From assembly GCA_004794785.1 (NCBI GenBank), contig SJOL01006514.1, forward strand, positions 696,881-760,880: a DNA stretch of 64,000 nt. Reading direction: 5' to 3'. Below, piece after piece: positions 24,836 through 36,664 of the stretch. The notes under the pieces were generated by a model. That model did no database searches, was not told where the DNA came from, and saw only the letters and a list, made by a program, of their open reading frames with translations. The number at the start of each line of letters is the position of its first letter. The stretch's first letter is position 1. This stretch comes from Opisthorchis felineus (taxonomy: Eukaryota > Platyhelminthes > Trematoda > Opisthorchiida > Opisthorchiidae). Position numbers and translations under genes: made by a program.

Positions 24836-25192
24836 CCGAAGTAATTCTGTCACACAGGCTTCGATTTCGATAATCATCTCTTGATTCGCTCCAAGTTTTC
24901 CCGGTTGCTGGCAGACAACAACTGCACAGCGCATCAAATCTGGTGTCACAGTGTCAGTCCCGACAGCAACTGGCGTTAGTAAACCCTGCGCCTGGGTTCG
25001 GTCAGGTTGTGTGACATCGGCGCCAAATACCATGAAGTGTTCCCCGTCATGTTTCAAGTCGGGAATACTCCAGTTTACACCACCAAGCCTGGCGTTAATC
25101 TGCAAGAGCACATTCGTTAACAACGTACAAGTGCGTTTGACAGAAACAGATAATAATTAGTTTTGTTGCCGAAGCAGTCGTCGCACTTCATA
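24836..25192 (-). pseudogene. AGO: Argonaute exon: MID end and PIWI start, first catalytic Asp, in-frame TAA
   Basis: The span is exactly 119 codons between acceptor CTCGCAG and donor CGG|GTGAGG, in phase 0 at both ends. YEVRRLL corresponds to YAEVKRVGD, LTNVLLQINARLGGVNW to LSNLCLKINVKLGGVN, and GADVTQP to GADVTHP, which carries the first slicer Asp. NQEM..EACVTELLR corresponds to RQEII..MVRELL, with the Glu finger region. An in-frame TAA (25157-25159) lies between the first two blocks. If that part were intronic instead, the acceptor before about 25125 would lack AG. Confidence 0.88.
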
Positions 25193-25310
25193 CTGCGAGC
25201 CTGAAGTGGCATAACCTCATCCAGAAAGGTGTTGGTTACGATGGACTAAAACCGATATTATAATCTCCCAGGGGAGACTATTTCTGGAAGAAGAGCATAT
25301 GCCCTCCTAC

Positions 25311-25513
25311 TTGTCGGTCTTCTTCCAGGCTGCCGTCCACTAGATAATAAGTGACGGACAACTCCGCCACCGTCTTTATAAGACAGTAAACTTCTTCCGG
25401 GTCCATGCATGTTATGAAACTGGTTAAGTTTACATCACAGTACCGCGCCCCATGCTTCTGCAGTTTCTCAGCCACCGACGGTGTGAATGAATAAGGAGGA
25501 CATTTGAGCGATT
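25311..25513 (-). pseudogene. AGO: Argonaute exon: MID domain
   Basis: VAEKLQKHGARYCDV fits the FTEQLRKISRDAGM helix. MDPEEVYCLIKTVAELSVTY followed by YLVDGSL fits the helix-strand pair that in human Argonaute reads VEPMFRHLK..GLQLVVVILPG. The donor CAA|GTAGGA in phase 0 matches the next exon. The 5' boundary (after CTACCAG) is my best guess. Confidence 0.6.
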
Positions 25514-28500
25514 CTGGTAGTAGATTACACCCATGCAGTGTAAGTACTATTACTTTATGGATTGGTTGAATATGTAGGTCTCCATTTAGTACTAAGAATT
25601 TGGGTAGTCCGGCAGGGGAAGGCCGGGGCTTTTGTAAAGGTCAGCCAGATGTGGAAGCTGAAAGCCGGAAGCGTTTATTGACTGCCTGGTTGCACGAGTT
25701 AACTTCCTAACCGGATGGCAGAATCCACAAGGATCCACCATCAGAAACCACGACCTTGATAGACAACCCAACTTTACGCTTACGTGAGTTGTGTAAGTAA
25801 TATAGACGCACCAGTTGGAGGAAGGCTTGTTTAAACAGCACAACAAGAGAATGTTCGTAAATGATATTGAAAGGCGCTTATTAGCCGGAGATGCATATAC
25901 AAAAAAATATTCGTGAATTTTGAAACGTCAGTTTCAGAAACACAAATTATGAACGAGAGCTAGCGCGCCGTCAGACGTTTATTTATCTTACACTCCGTGC
26001 GTTGGATTCAGATTTTTCTAGTCCCCTCGTCTTTGTGTGCGTGAATCAGCCGATGAAAGTAGTCGACAGTACCAAAATGACGAATTACGGCGGATGAACT
26101 CTGCTTGATACATGAAGTGCCAAAAATCATAGTCCAACATATTATAGTTTTATTGTGTAACGTACATTGTGTGTGTTGCACAAAAACACTGCTTTCTCAG
26201 AACGTTTCCAAAGCCAACACGTGTTGCTAACAGAACTCGTTTCAAATAACTAGCCAATAGGCGTCAATTACGCCTTTCTTCCTCCAGAGTAAGATCACGC
26301 AAACTGGTCTCCAAGGCGTTGGGACCCATTACATCGGATTAGAGCACAGCCTGACATACTAATCGGTGAAGCCGGAAACATGATAATCGCCCGTGATAAC
26401 TGCCTCGTAATGGTGGAAGATCGGAGAATATACCAGCTTCTGTGAAATAGTTCATCATACTGTTCCAAAGGATCACAAATATTTGAAGATATGACAATTT
26501 ACCCAAAAAACATCAAACACCAGTTTATTTCTATTGAGCCTAGACGATGAAGTAACATGCAAGTTGCAAGCTGCTTGCAACCAGCTGCAGGGCTCACTAC
26601 TTCCCGGTATTTTCATCTCAAGTCTAATCCGTACTAACAAAGCAACACTGGTTGTTGAGTTCACTAAAGATTTATCGATTCTGAAAGAACGCTATTCATC
26701 AACATACATACGGGTCAAGTGGTTACTTAGTTTCTTTTGGGAAAGATTTTGGTCAGAATGCGCCTCAAAGTAAATAACGTCCTTCTCAGCTTCTAAGTGA
26801 ACTTTGAGGTAACGAAATTGTGATCATTCCAGGAGAATAGCCTCAACAGAAAATAACGTATACTTCAAAACCAATGGGATAATAACACGTCGGGTGGGAA
26901 AGCTGGGCATAAGAAATTGGAAGTCAGGTTAGCACGGTGCCCAGGGTTCAGCGCGATCCGAGTAATTCGGAGAATGCAACCGCTTAAACCCTGCGTACTC
27001 ATTACGGCACATGTCTACTAACTCGTGCGCTGAGAAAAAAATTCGAACACTTGCGGAAAGAAAAACTAAATCCAATTAGGATTTTGCTTGGGGATGGGAT
27101 GATTGCTAGCCCTGGTATGCCTGGGTTCGTTTCGCATGTAGGGTTTGAAAATGCATGCAGTACAACTAAGAGGTAAGCAAGAACAGCATGCGAATATGCA
27201 GGAAAACCGCTCGCCTCATATGGGTAGAAACAGATAGGTGGATATGCGTGGATATCTATATGTGTGTATTTATCCACACAAATGACTGGCACAAGTCATT
27301 TCCGTCCTCTAAACGCAAAACAACAGATGAAGCGCTTTCAACTACATTTGGGGCCCCCGAATTCGCCCAGTCATGTTCGTATAAAATTTGTGTTTTACTT
27401 TGAAAAAAATCTGGAATTAAGCTAGCATATCCAAAGTACATTTCCGTCTGTACTACTTGCAACTAGACCTCCAATTTCCAGACTTAACAAATCTTTCCGG
27501 TCTTTAGCGAAAATTCACTAGGTTCACCTCTTCCGTCAAAACAGTTTCTTTCTGATGACCATTTGCTTAGAACCTATCCTCGGTGTAGTGTTTATGATCA
27601 TTTAGTTGCTCTCTAAGATAAAGCATCAGGAATAATCGTGCAATCAGCATATGGAGAGAAGTCCCCAGTCACTTAGATAAGCTCCTGTGTACCTACTGTC
27701 CCCCACGTTCGCTTGGGGAAGTAACACTGCAACCAACCAAATGAAACATGTACACATACCCGAAAGTTCTCGGTTGCATGAGGTTTTCGACTTTATTATG
27801 GACCATCAGGTGAGTATTAATGGATCGATCATGCGATACTGACATTCCGGGTTGTTCAACTGAAGACGGTGTATACACCGTCCACAAGTTCACGTGATGT
27901 AAGCGCTACACGGGAAAACAAGTACCCGTAAAGCGCAACTTACGCATGACTCCCGCTTTGCGTAGCGTAGTGTGGCGAATACATTGTGTGCTAATTCCCA
28001 GGTTAAAATCACTCAGTCACTTGATTTCAGGACACGATTCATCGTGTAATATCAAAACGACATTATCCACCTTCTGAAAGAACAAAGAAGAATAAGGATG
28101 TCCAAACTGAGCTACCTGTCTTTCAAATTTAATAACTGGGGTATGCATGTGGCGAAAAAGCCAGTGAGAAATAAAGCAGTATGTCATTCAACGTGAATTG
28201 GCTGTGGACCTGATCCACAGTTACATCCTCCGACGCCTTAGTTAGTCAATTTGCCTTAGTTACTCTGATTACTTAGCTACCTGACCTACAACCAAATGTG
28301 CTTCACTTCCACAGAAAAAAGTTTAGAATTCTGTAGTACGCATGAAGTAACGTCCACAAAGAAGCTTGCATTTCCAGGACACACTTCTCTGTTTTTATAA
28401 ACCGGACACATGAGCCTCTCGTGACCAAATACCCAATTAACTCAACTTTGCTGTGGCAGATAGTGCGCAGCGAAAACTTCCTATATCCGTGCGAACGTTC

Positions 28501-31500
28501 GCCTCCACTTAGATCAAATTAGGTTACTAACCTGTTGATGGAGTCTCGATGGTTTACGGTTCGAAGTCAATCCTGACCTTTTTATTGCTGCCTTCTACGC
28601 TTGGATACCCTAGCAGTGTCTCAACCCTGGCTTACTTCCAATTGCACAACAGCCATACACCGAAAGAGTGCAACAGCTGAACGACCATAGGTCAAACAAC
28701 TAGCGGGATAAAACGTATTCTTCTACAATAAGTGATCCATATAGAAATTGACCACGCGGATAAACTCTACATCGTCATTTCGCCAAACAAGGAAAGTTTC
28801 TATGGGATGTGAACTAGTTTGTGTGAGCTCTAGAGTTATAGCCCGGAAGCTTGTGGTTGGCTTGTTCGCTGAGCTAAGCAGTTTTATTGCAAACGTTTCA
28901 ACACCAATCGAGGTGACATCATCAGTGCGCTATTTGGAAGCGTAGTGGTACATAGCAATGGGTCGATGGTTATGCTGGCTGTGTGATGAAACGTTTTCAA
29001 TCAAATTGCCCAGCACAGCGAACAAGCCAACGACCATCCACACCACCTGAGCTACAAACGTTTTCCTCTGTAGAATCCCAGAAGACTTGTTCCATCAATA
29101 TCGACCTTGACAAGCTCACCAGTGGAAAATTCATCGAGCTGCTGAACATGAGGTTCACTGCCTCTGATGCTTTTCCAACTTAACCACAACGACGTATCCT
29201 ATTATATTTACAAAACGTCATCTTAGCTGTCCAGAGGACCCTACGACCCACACATTCTGCCATTTATACTGCTTGAAGAACTATGGGCAGCGTCGGCAAG
29301 CCAAACACTGTTCCGTTGATTCAGTCCACCTCACCTCCGCAAATACTTTGTTACTGATGACTAACACGAATTAAAAGCACATCAAATTTTCGAGCGACCG
29401 CTAGCCCATCTGTGTCGCTTTATCATTTTGATAATATATTGTCTGGTCCCTAGATCATGAGACACTGAACCATTTGCCTATACTCTTAACATTATTTCGC
29501 GTATGCTGGACCCAGTCACTGGCATTGTACACGATGGACAACCGAGTTCAGCCTTCAGAACTTGAGCACCGAGGTATTATTCAAGGGTAATCGGTTGGCG
29601 GGAAATTGCTGAATGCCTATTGAACCATTTATCATCAGACACAACGGATGTTGCCCCAATTCCATAAGATAAAATTACAACTATTGAAAAAACAAAAAAA
29701 CTGGCAATTAGAAGAGGCAGTTGACCTGGATTTTAGTAGTGCTCCGACGAATCCGAAGGATTACTGACAAAAAAAAGCACCTTTGTGCTTCAGACATCGC
29801 GGAGTATCCTGAACTATGTAGAACTATGAGGCAGCATAGCGGACAATCTGCGTCTAACAAACTGTTTGAGAATCTTAACTACTGAACTCAAAAATTACAA
29901 GGGACCACTTGGTTCGTCCTTCAAAAAATAGCTCTCCTGGGGAATACTGTCGGGACGCTTCATAAATTCTAAGTGGAAATTCAATTCAACGCACTCGCTG
30001 TTCTAGTTCACCAATATGTACCGCACTCTGATCAACCAGTCTCACTTCCAGACGTAACTTCTAGGCCTCCGCCAGCAAATTTGTCCTTACAAAATTGCGA
30101 CTACGTTGACCTTCTTACACGGTGAAAAACAGATGAGAGAGGAATTAGATTAGGCCAGAAAGAAAATTAGTGAGACAGATCCAAGTATCGTAGAACAAAT
30201 GCTGCACAACGTAGTTTCGTTTATACATTTGCTTTGGTTTCTCATAGCGGACACTTTTAACAAGAGAATCTCGTATAGAAGTCACTTTCTGTGGAGGCCA
30301 AAGTTGCGGAGAGTTCGTTTTTGGCCAGCCCCTTGTAGATGACTTCAAAATTCTTCCCAAAAAATGGCCAACCCCCAGCGGAAACCGAATGTGCTTTGAC
30401 CTCTGGGTTAGTATCGTCCAAGAGGGATTTTGTTGAGCGAGCGTAGCGTTATGACCGACAATAACAGCCGTTTGCTGTATACAAACACATTTATTCAACC
30501 AAATTGTGGTAAGCCAAGTAAGCAGTGCGTTACGTAACAAAAATTCACACCAGCTTGGTAATTTAACTATGGTAGTGCAAACCACGGTTGGAAATTCTGG
30601 AATCAATGTGTGATATCACTGAACGACCAAGAAAATATTAACAGTCACTTATCACAGGAGAAACCACCTGGGAGGCTAACTCCCGCTTAACTATATTTAA
30701 ATGGTAACATCCTTATCGGAAAAGACAGCTTTTGAGTGGTTTATGCTAGATGATGAAAAACGCTTACGAAGCCTACAAGGGGTTGTTGGCGTCGTTGAAC
30801 AAGCCACCTTCGTGCAAAATGATTATGTTTGTATCCAAAATGCTACCGTTATCCCTCACTTGCTGTACAAGTGACATTCCGTGGGAAGCGGTCTCTCTTG
30901 AATTAGAAAAACCAGAAAGACTGAATAACACAAAAAGTGGAACTATAGCGGAATATAATACTAATACGTCTGGTATCCTGCTACCTTGGAAAGTTTTGCG
31001 GCTCACAGAGATCTGCCTAAGGGAAATCATTCATTCACAGGAACGATCAAGAAAGACCTTTTATTGTGGAGTCCCTTCCTCGGAATGACCACCATATAGG
31101 AATAGGAAATTCAATGCTGTATAAAATTGAAAAAGGTTCATCCCGACGTACTCTACTGGAGAGCCGTTATTTCCAGGTGCAGCACTCAGTCCTGGCTGAC
31201 AGAGAACGCTGTCAAGACATTCAAAGAACGTGTCGTACAAAGAAGTCTATCGTGACGGATAACTATGTCTATAGCTTCAAGATACAGTTTAAGTAAAATC
31301 CGTCGCAACTATTCCACCCAATGAATCCAAAATAATGCTTTCAGCGTAAATCCTGAAAACCAACCATATTAATCATGAGGTCTCTGAGGCCGAATGAATG
31401 ATATTCATCGTAAAGGAAAAAGCTAATTTCATGTTGTTTCACCACAACTGTTTCACCATGACTAGAGCTTGACTGGGTTGTCAGAATATGCGGGTGATCG

Positions 31501-31848
31501 TGCGCGAGAAGTAAACCAGTCCACCGATTCCATTCTCTCTCTACAAAGATAAAATTAGACTTCATTCGTTTCCTGAGTGATTTGAAAATTTTCAGAGTGG
31601 TGCGCAGCGCGTGAGAGTACGTGTACCACAATGTGCAAATAAGGTACTTAAAAGAGATACTGTTTTCTCAGGAATCCCACATCGTAACGTTTACGTTACT
31701 CAGTAAACTTGTCATTCAACCAGATTTTTGTGGTTCGTGTGGTCGAACTCAAATACAGATCTTCACAATTATGTATCTGAAGATACTCCTTGCATGGTAA
31801 CACCCTCCATCCGAACGATTACATTGCACTGCAATACAATTCACTTAC
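25514..31848 (-). other. Large Argonaute intron (about 6.3 kb)
   Basis: No conserved exon could be supported on either strand. The longest open frame (30145-30606, -) lacks recognisable motifs. A short piece of MID between the linker-2 and MID exons is phase-incompatible without another exon, so one may hide here. Confidence 0.4.
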
Positions 31849-32056
31849 TCGACGAGGCAGGATTGAATACAGAGCCCATTTAATTTCGTTGGCTTGACAT
31901 CCGGGAATTCTGAAACCTGGAACATTCCACTTCCCTCGAGTGATTGCTGTACCTCCGGGACCGAAATCAGCACTCGGAAGCGGCAGAATCCTCGCAGTAG
32001 TCTTGACCAAATTATGAGAAAACTTCACGCCAAATTTGTTGAAGAGGCTGTCACTA
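31849..32056 (-). pseudogene. AGO: Argonaute exon: linker 2 to MID
   Basis: This is a clean 208-base exon with acceptor GATTTCAG and donor CGA|GTAAGT. FNKFGVKFSHNLVKTTARIL matches VREFGI.VKDEMT.V.GRVL. It is followed by LPSADFGPGG (like PPSILYGG), GKWNVPGF (like GVWDMR.KQF) and IKWALYSIL (like IKVWAIACF). There are no lesions. This is the most diagnostic non-PIWI exon of the locus. Confidence 0.88.
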
Positions 32057-35000
32057 CTGAAATCACCAAACATGTTGAACGTTTAGGCATGCGATCCGGT
32101 AATGGTTTACGTAATCGACACCGAAATTGAGTCGTCATACGTACCTACCTCAACTGAAATCCCCGTTCACCGGCTATTGTCATAGTGATATGGGGACGAT
32201 AGCACAAATGGTCAAGAGAAATAAGCCAGTGGGTACGCTAATACATTTGCCAGTTTTTTTCGTGTAACTTGACTACTGTTCTCAGGTGATTGCACCGGCG
32301 AACTTATCTGTTCCAGGCAATAAAATATGAATACGGTATTATAACTCCTGTGGTGGGTACGACCCGAGTCCAGATTGGTCTTCACCTTGCCAGAATGATC
32401 ACCGCGTTGCTTCCTGTTGTCGTAGACTCTCATCTTAAGTAGGTAACATCGCTAGGTTAGTATTTTAACTCAGCTTTGATGACACAAGTTGCCAGTTTCT
32501 AGCGTTCCAAATTCCAATGCATCATGAAGATTCTATCTTATCCTTGTCTCAATTAAGCATAGTATGAAGGTGATCAACAGTAAAACCGATCACAACCACA
32601 TCACTATGCCATACTGAGCATATTCCTGTCCCGGGAATGACTCATCTCGTCACTGTCTGCAACGAATTCTTAATACTGCGTTGTAGCCTTCATCAATGAA
32701 TCGCATCAACAGTTATCTTTGGCGGATTAAGCAGATATTGGGGTAAGAAGTATGTTGACAAATGGATTAAAGTAACAGGATTATCGTGGCACAGGTTAAG
32801 CATCGATTTATAGCGCCCTGGTTCCATTCACGCATGAAGGAATTCGGACGTACATGTTTCCAGGACTTCGTGCAGAAAAGTTCGCCGCAGTGTTCCTGCT
32901 AACGCAAAGGAACATTCACATACCCAGGAGTGTCTGTCTGGGTGGTTCGGACATAGTGGAATCTGGGGCGTTTTGTACAGTGCCCTTAGCATTCTAGCCG
33001 AATATTGATGTCGTGGAGATAGTAGTAAGTACAAAGATGAACGACTGAATCCCCTAAAGGTAGTGAAGTCAAGTTAACATCTATGTGGCAAAATGAGTCC
33101 ATCGCTCGACTAAGCAGTCTTTGACTATGGCGCGATCCGATGGAGGTAATTTTGCAGTGTTAACTGTTCTGCTCGGATCGTTACTTAACAAACCGTTTCA
33201 TCAACCGAGATGTATGACGGATAATGCTAGTTATATAACTTTTTTGAAGAAGCCCGGCATTCCACGTCACATAGATAGTTAAACTGTACCCCTTAACGAA
33301 GTAATCTGTGAGCGCATAATTCAAGAATAAAAATGGACATAGCTTTGAAGCATATTGCTGAGAAATTTGTGTATCTCTTTAAAACGATCCCTAAGTTGTA
33401 CGGCAGCCAGCCTGATAACTTTCGACTCCACATCTGTTTTGCTTGCCTTTGAAGCTTGAAACGGGAGCATGTTCAACATTTCCATTGGGAAGTACTCATT
33501 TTCATCTTTTTTTGGCTTTTACACAGGGTAGCTTGGGATACTTTAGCCTGATCCCGTATTTGGTTTCAAAATAAGCCACAACAGACTGATTTAATTTCGG
33601 TATCATGAGCTATGCAACGAGTTTCCTGGATAGTCCGTGAACCATCATGCGTTTTACACGACCTGAGGGTAGAGAAAGAGTGCGGGGAGCAACAGATGCA
33701 CATGAGAAACAGGTGGGAATCCTCTGTTTGGTTTGATTTCCAGCTGAACCAAGCCGGTTACTTCGGGACCTATTATGGAATGTTCGGTGACCTTAACCTA
33801 TCGAACAATCGGTAAACTCAATACAGTACACATTGTATTTTTAAATGTTTTTCGTATTTTGCTGCAAAATCTGGTCACAGTTACTCAGAATGTTATCAGA
33901 TTGTTATGCGCGCTTTTGCAGCCTGGAGATTACAGCGATCCCATATTAAAATTCGTATGCGTACAATCAGCGTTTTGTATTAAAGCGTCAATGAGTTCGT
34001 AGACTGACAATAAAGTAAGAACAAATCAGGCGACGTGGATCGTGAGGCGCATCACGAAACAGAATATTTTTTTGGAACTCAGATCATGACAGAATTTAGT
34101 ATACAGAGGCTCCAAGAACGTTTCTTCATAAGAGGCTACTCATAAGGTTTCTGAAAACTCTCCGACAACCCACTACTGGTTGTGTTATTGTCGAGTTTCA
34201 TCAGAAAGGTGCGGTCTCGGATTTTCCGCCAACATTATGTTCTATTTGAACCAAAAATGAACAGACTCTGACCACTACTCGCATTTGCATATGGATTTGA
34301 TTCTGCCAGGAGACTCAGCTGAATGTCTCTGTTGTGGGGATTCGCTTCTGTTGAATGTCTGTTGCGTTTAGACAACAACTTCTTGCGATATCTCAAATGT
34401 CGTACCAACTGAAACATGAGGCGGCCTGGCAATATCTTCCGCGATCCCTGGTGATTCTCAGGCTTGTTATCCTAGACGCTCACCCTGAGCCCTATATCCT
34501 GTTGTTCAGTCACCGCTGTACAACAATATATGATCTAAGGGAGGCCCCTTTCGGTGAGACAATAAGATGTTTTTCTTGTGAAAATGGAACATCAGATGGG
34601 GCAGCGTGCGGTATTTTGTGTTCATTGAGTTTTATCCATCATTTTGTTCTCCCAGTTTATTGTTGTAATAAATGTCCATGACAACAGATCAGGATTTGGG
34701 GTCGTCTTCAACTTTGACTGCGTGACAACATGAATTTTCTTGCTATCCTAAATGAGAGGGATGAGGATTATCGGATAGATTCAGCCAATTTTGCTAAAGC
34801 TGCCCTTGGATTTGTAAAAGTGCCAAAGTTGCAGGTAAGAAATAACTCATTTAACATCCACGTGGAGGCTTCTCCATTGATTAGATGCGTTTATGCCCTC
34901 GGAAGATGGTTCACGAGGGAATACCCGAACGATTTGACGTGTTCCAATGATTACGCGTTGAAAAGATCTGCATCACCTGATTTGATTTGGGTACGATAGT

Positions 35001-35306
35001 TTCTCACTGAAGGTGTTGATCCAGGTATTTGAACATATTTCGGCCTGGAAATCCGTGCGAACGTGGTATCTAAGTTTACATGCATACCACTGATCGAGAG
35101 TAATGTGTGCTTTATCGGCGATTAATGCATGTCGTCGAATTTGGCTTTAGTGCCCAATAACGCCGAGTGACCAGTGAAGATCAAACACGTTAAGCTAGAT
35201 AAGTGGGTGATATTCCAGAGGCAGAAAAGAGAAGGAATAGTGACGGCCAATCCTGCAACGGATGATAACCTCACCTCGTTTTTCTTTCAGTGCATCATTT
35301 ACTTAC
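32057..35306 (-). other. Argonaute interval where most of PAZ is expected
   Basis: The flanking exons (phases 1 and 2) require PAZ coding sequence between them. I could not find the aromatic-rich PAZ core or the YLPLE-type motif convincingly. Weak minus-strand candidates are 32212-32433 (starts LKMRVYD) and 32828-33034. The interval also contains a hammerhead-family fold-back at 34225-34440. Confidence 0.4.
34225..34440. repeat. Hammerhead-repeat family, copy D: fold-back fragment without ribozyme
   Basis: 34378-34430 carries the family block ATATCTCAAATGTCGTACC, ACTGAAACATGAGGCGGCC. About 34226-34340 carries diverged internal blocks in the opposite orientation (GGAGACTCAGCTGAAT, ATGTTCTA). 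This is the same head-to-head arrangement as at 36.7-36.9 kb. It lies within an Argonaute intron. Confidence 0.6.
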
Positions 35307-35473
35307 TTGTGTCCTGCTTATAGAGTGAGTTAGTCTCAGCGCGAATGCGAAGAATTTCATCTTCCATTTGTCTGACACATTGCATCATATCGTCACCATA
35401 CGTAGCATAAAGAATATCAGCCATACAGCCTGCAGTGAAGAAAGCTTTGAAAACCGGCAATGCGGGAAAATTA
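35307..35473 (-). pseudogene. AGO: Argonaute exon: entry into PAZ
   Basis: The exon starts after TTTTAG in phase 2 and ends at donor A|GTAAGT in phase 1. ALPVFKAFFTAGCMADIL aligns with the AFYKAQPVIEFMCEVL helix that leads into PAZ. A charged helix (QMEDEILRIRAE) follows. Confidence 0.7.
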
Positions 35474-35506
35474 CTAAAACACAATATCAAAAGAAGGCAT
35501 ACCATA

Positions 35507-35682
35507 CTGATGTTTGCTCGAATTTTCCATTGCGGCCGGACACTTGTCAAAAAACTCCGATGTACGGATGAAAGTCCTTCTATCCGTTTGGGTGTTTCCT
35601 CGAACAGAGCCTGTCGGCCCAAACTTTTAAATTTTTTCTGGCAAGCAGACTTGAACACGTAATGGAGAAAGTTGATGCTTTC
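35507..35682 (-). pseudogene. AGO: Argonaute exon: N domain end / linker 1, donor lost
   Basis: LGRQALFEE and HRSFLTSVRPQWKIRANIS correspond to VGRSFF and the FG.HQSVRP.MWKM.LNID block that precedes PAZ. The start is supported by acceptor TCCAATAG, which continues the previous exon in phase 0. The expected donor reads CAG|TATGG, one G short of a GT. The 33 bases that follow contain no stop, so the unspliced frame stays open and would add 11 hydrophobic residues. Confidence 0.8.
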
Positions 35683-35724
35683 CTATTGGAGAATAAAATA
35701 AGGAAATCGCGTTTGTCCACCAAC

Positions 35725-35933
35725 CTGAGGCATAGTCAGTGTTGATGCTTTCCGATTGTCGATGTAAGCGATTAGGTCATTTGTGCTGATTTTTCCAGAG
35801 AAGAGAATTCGATATTTTAAAAACAGACGGCCACCGTCGGCTGGATCCGGAAGCTGAATTTCCTTCGTAATACCATTTCATTTTATTCCCGTCAGCGGAA
35901 GGTTTGTGTACAGTTTATGGGCACCATCGTACC
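35725..35933 (-). pseudogene. AGO: Argonaute exon: N domain with in-frame TGA
   Basis: The exon follows acceptor CACACAG. YDGAHKLYTNLPL matches the YDG(K/R)xxLYT..PLP signature of the N domain, then KEIQLPDPADG follows like the V.LPGE.G strand turn. An in-frame TGA (35878-35880) falls between the two, with no compensating splice site. The donor CCTCAG|GT ends in phase 0. Confidence 0.75.
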
Positions 35934-36664
35934 CTGTGTGATGTGGCATTCTGATGGAGAAAAAACCCACATGATTCTTACAGAATATCTTGAAGGGAAG
36001 CATAGTCGGATCGCGAACAACAAAGATGCGTTTGGAACTTCACATATACCCTTCCACAATTCCAAAGTTATTAATGGTAGCGAGATGAAAACCAGCTATT
36101 TCTTGATGCATGTTCAGAATGACTTCAAAACTAACTGCAGGAACTGTTTGCAGAACTTTCAGCAGACTGGACGAAAATCAGGCCCAAAACGGAGCACTGC
36201 TCCGTCGTGAAACGTGAAAGGGATAAAGGCAGTCTGTGGCAAGTGTGCCTTCATGAACTTCGTTATCAGATGGGTATGGTTTTTTTCAGTATTTTTGTTA
36301 AAGAAAGAACTGAGGATTACTTGGACTGCATGCGTTAGACATCAGGTTTACCTGGCAGACATTGGGTAGAACATACAAAGTGTCCAGACACCAGCACGTT
36401 CGCTTGTTAGCCGCGGTCGCCATTGGGGTAATGGCGAAATAATAACCCGTAGTTCTTGCGAATGGCGTCATATCGCGGTATTCCAAATGTATGAAATACT
36501 GGTCAACTTAAATAAGAATGAAACACGAACAAAATACTTACCGTCACCTAGATTTGCCAGAGCTATGAGCAGAATACTCGAACGACAAGAACTTACACGT
36601 AACGAGTCCTCTGTTCTCTCAGTGAAAGTCTGTTGGTACATTGAACACTTAACCCAGAATAACC

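Noticed and set aside
30145..30606. 154-codon minus-strand open frame in an Argonaute intron; the string FPLGVGHF briefly resembled the HPLGGGREVWFG block of the N domain.
   Set aside because: That block is already accounted for at 35.5-35.7 kb and the rest does not align. One or two frames of this length are expected by chance in 64 kb.
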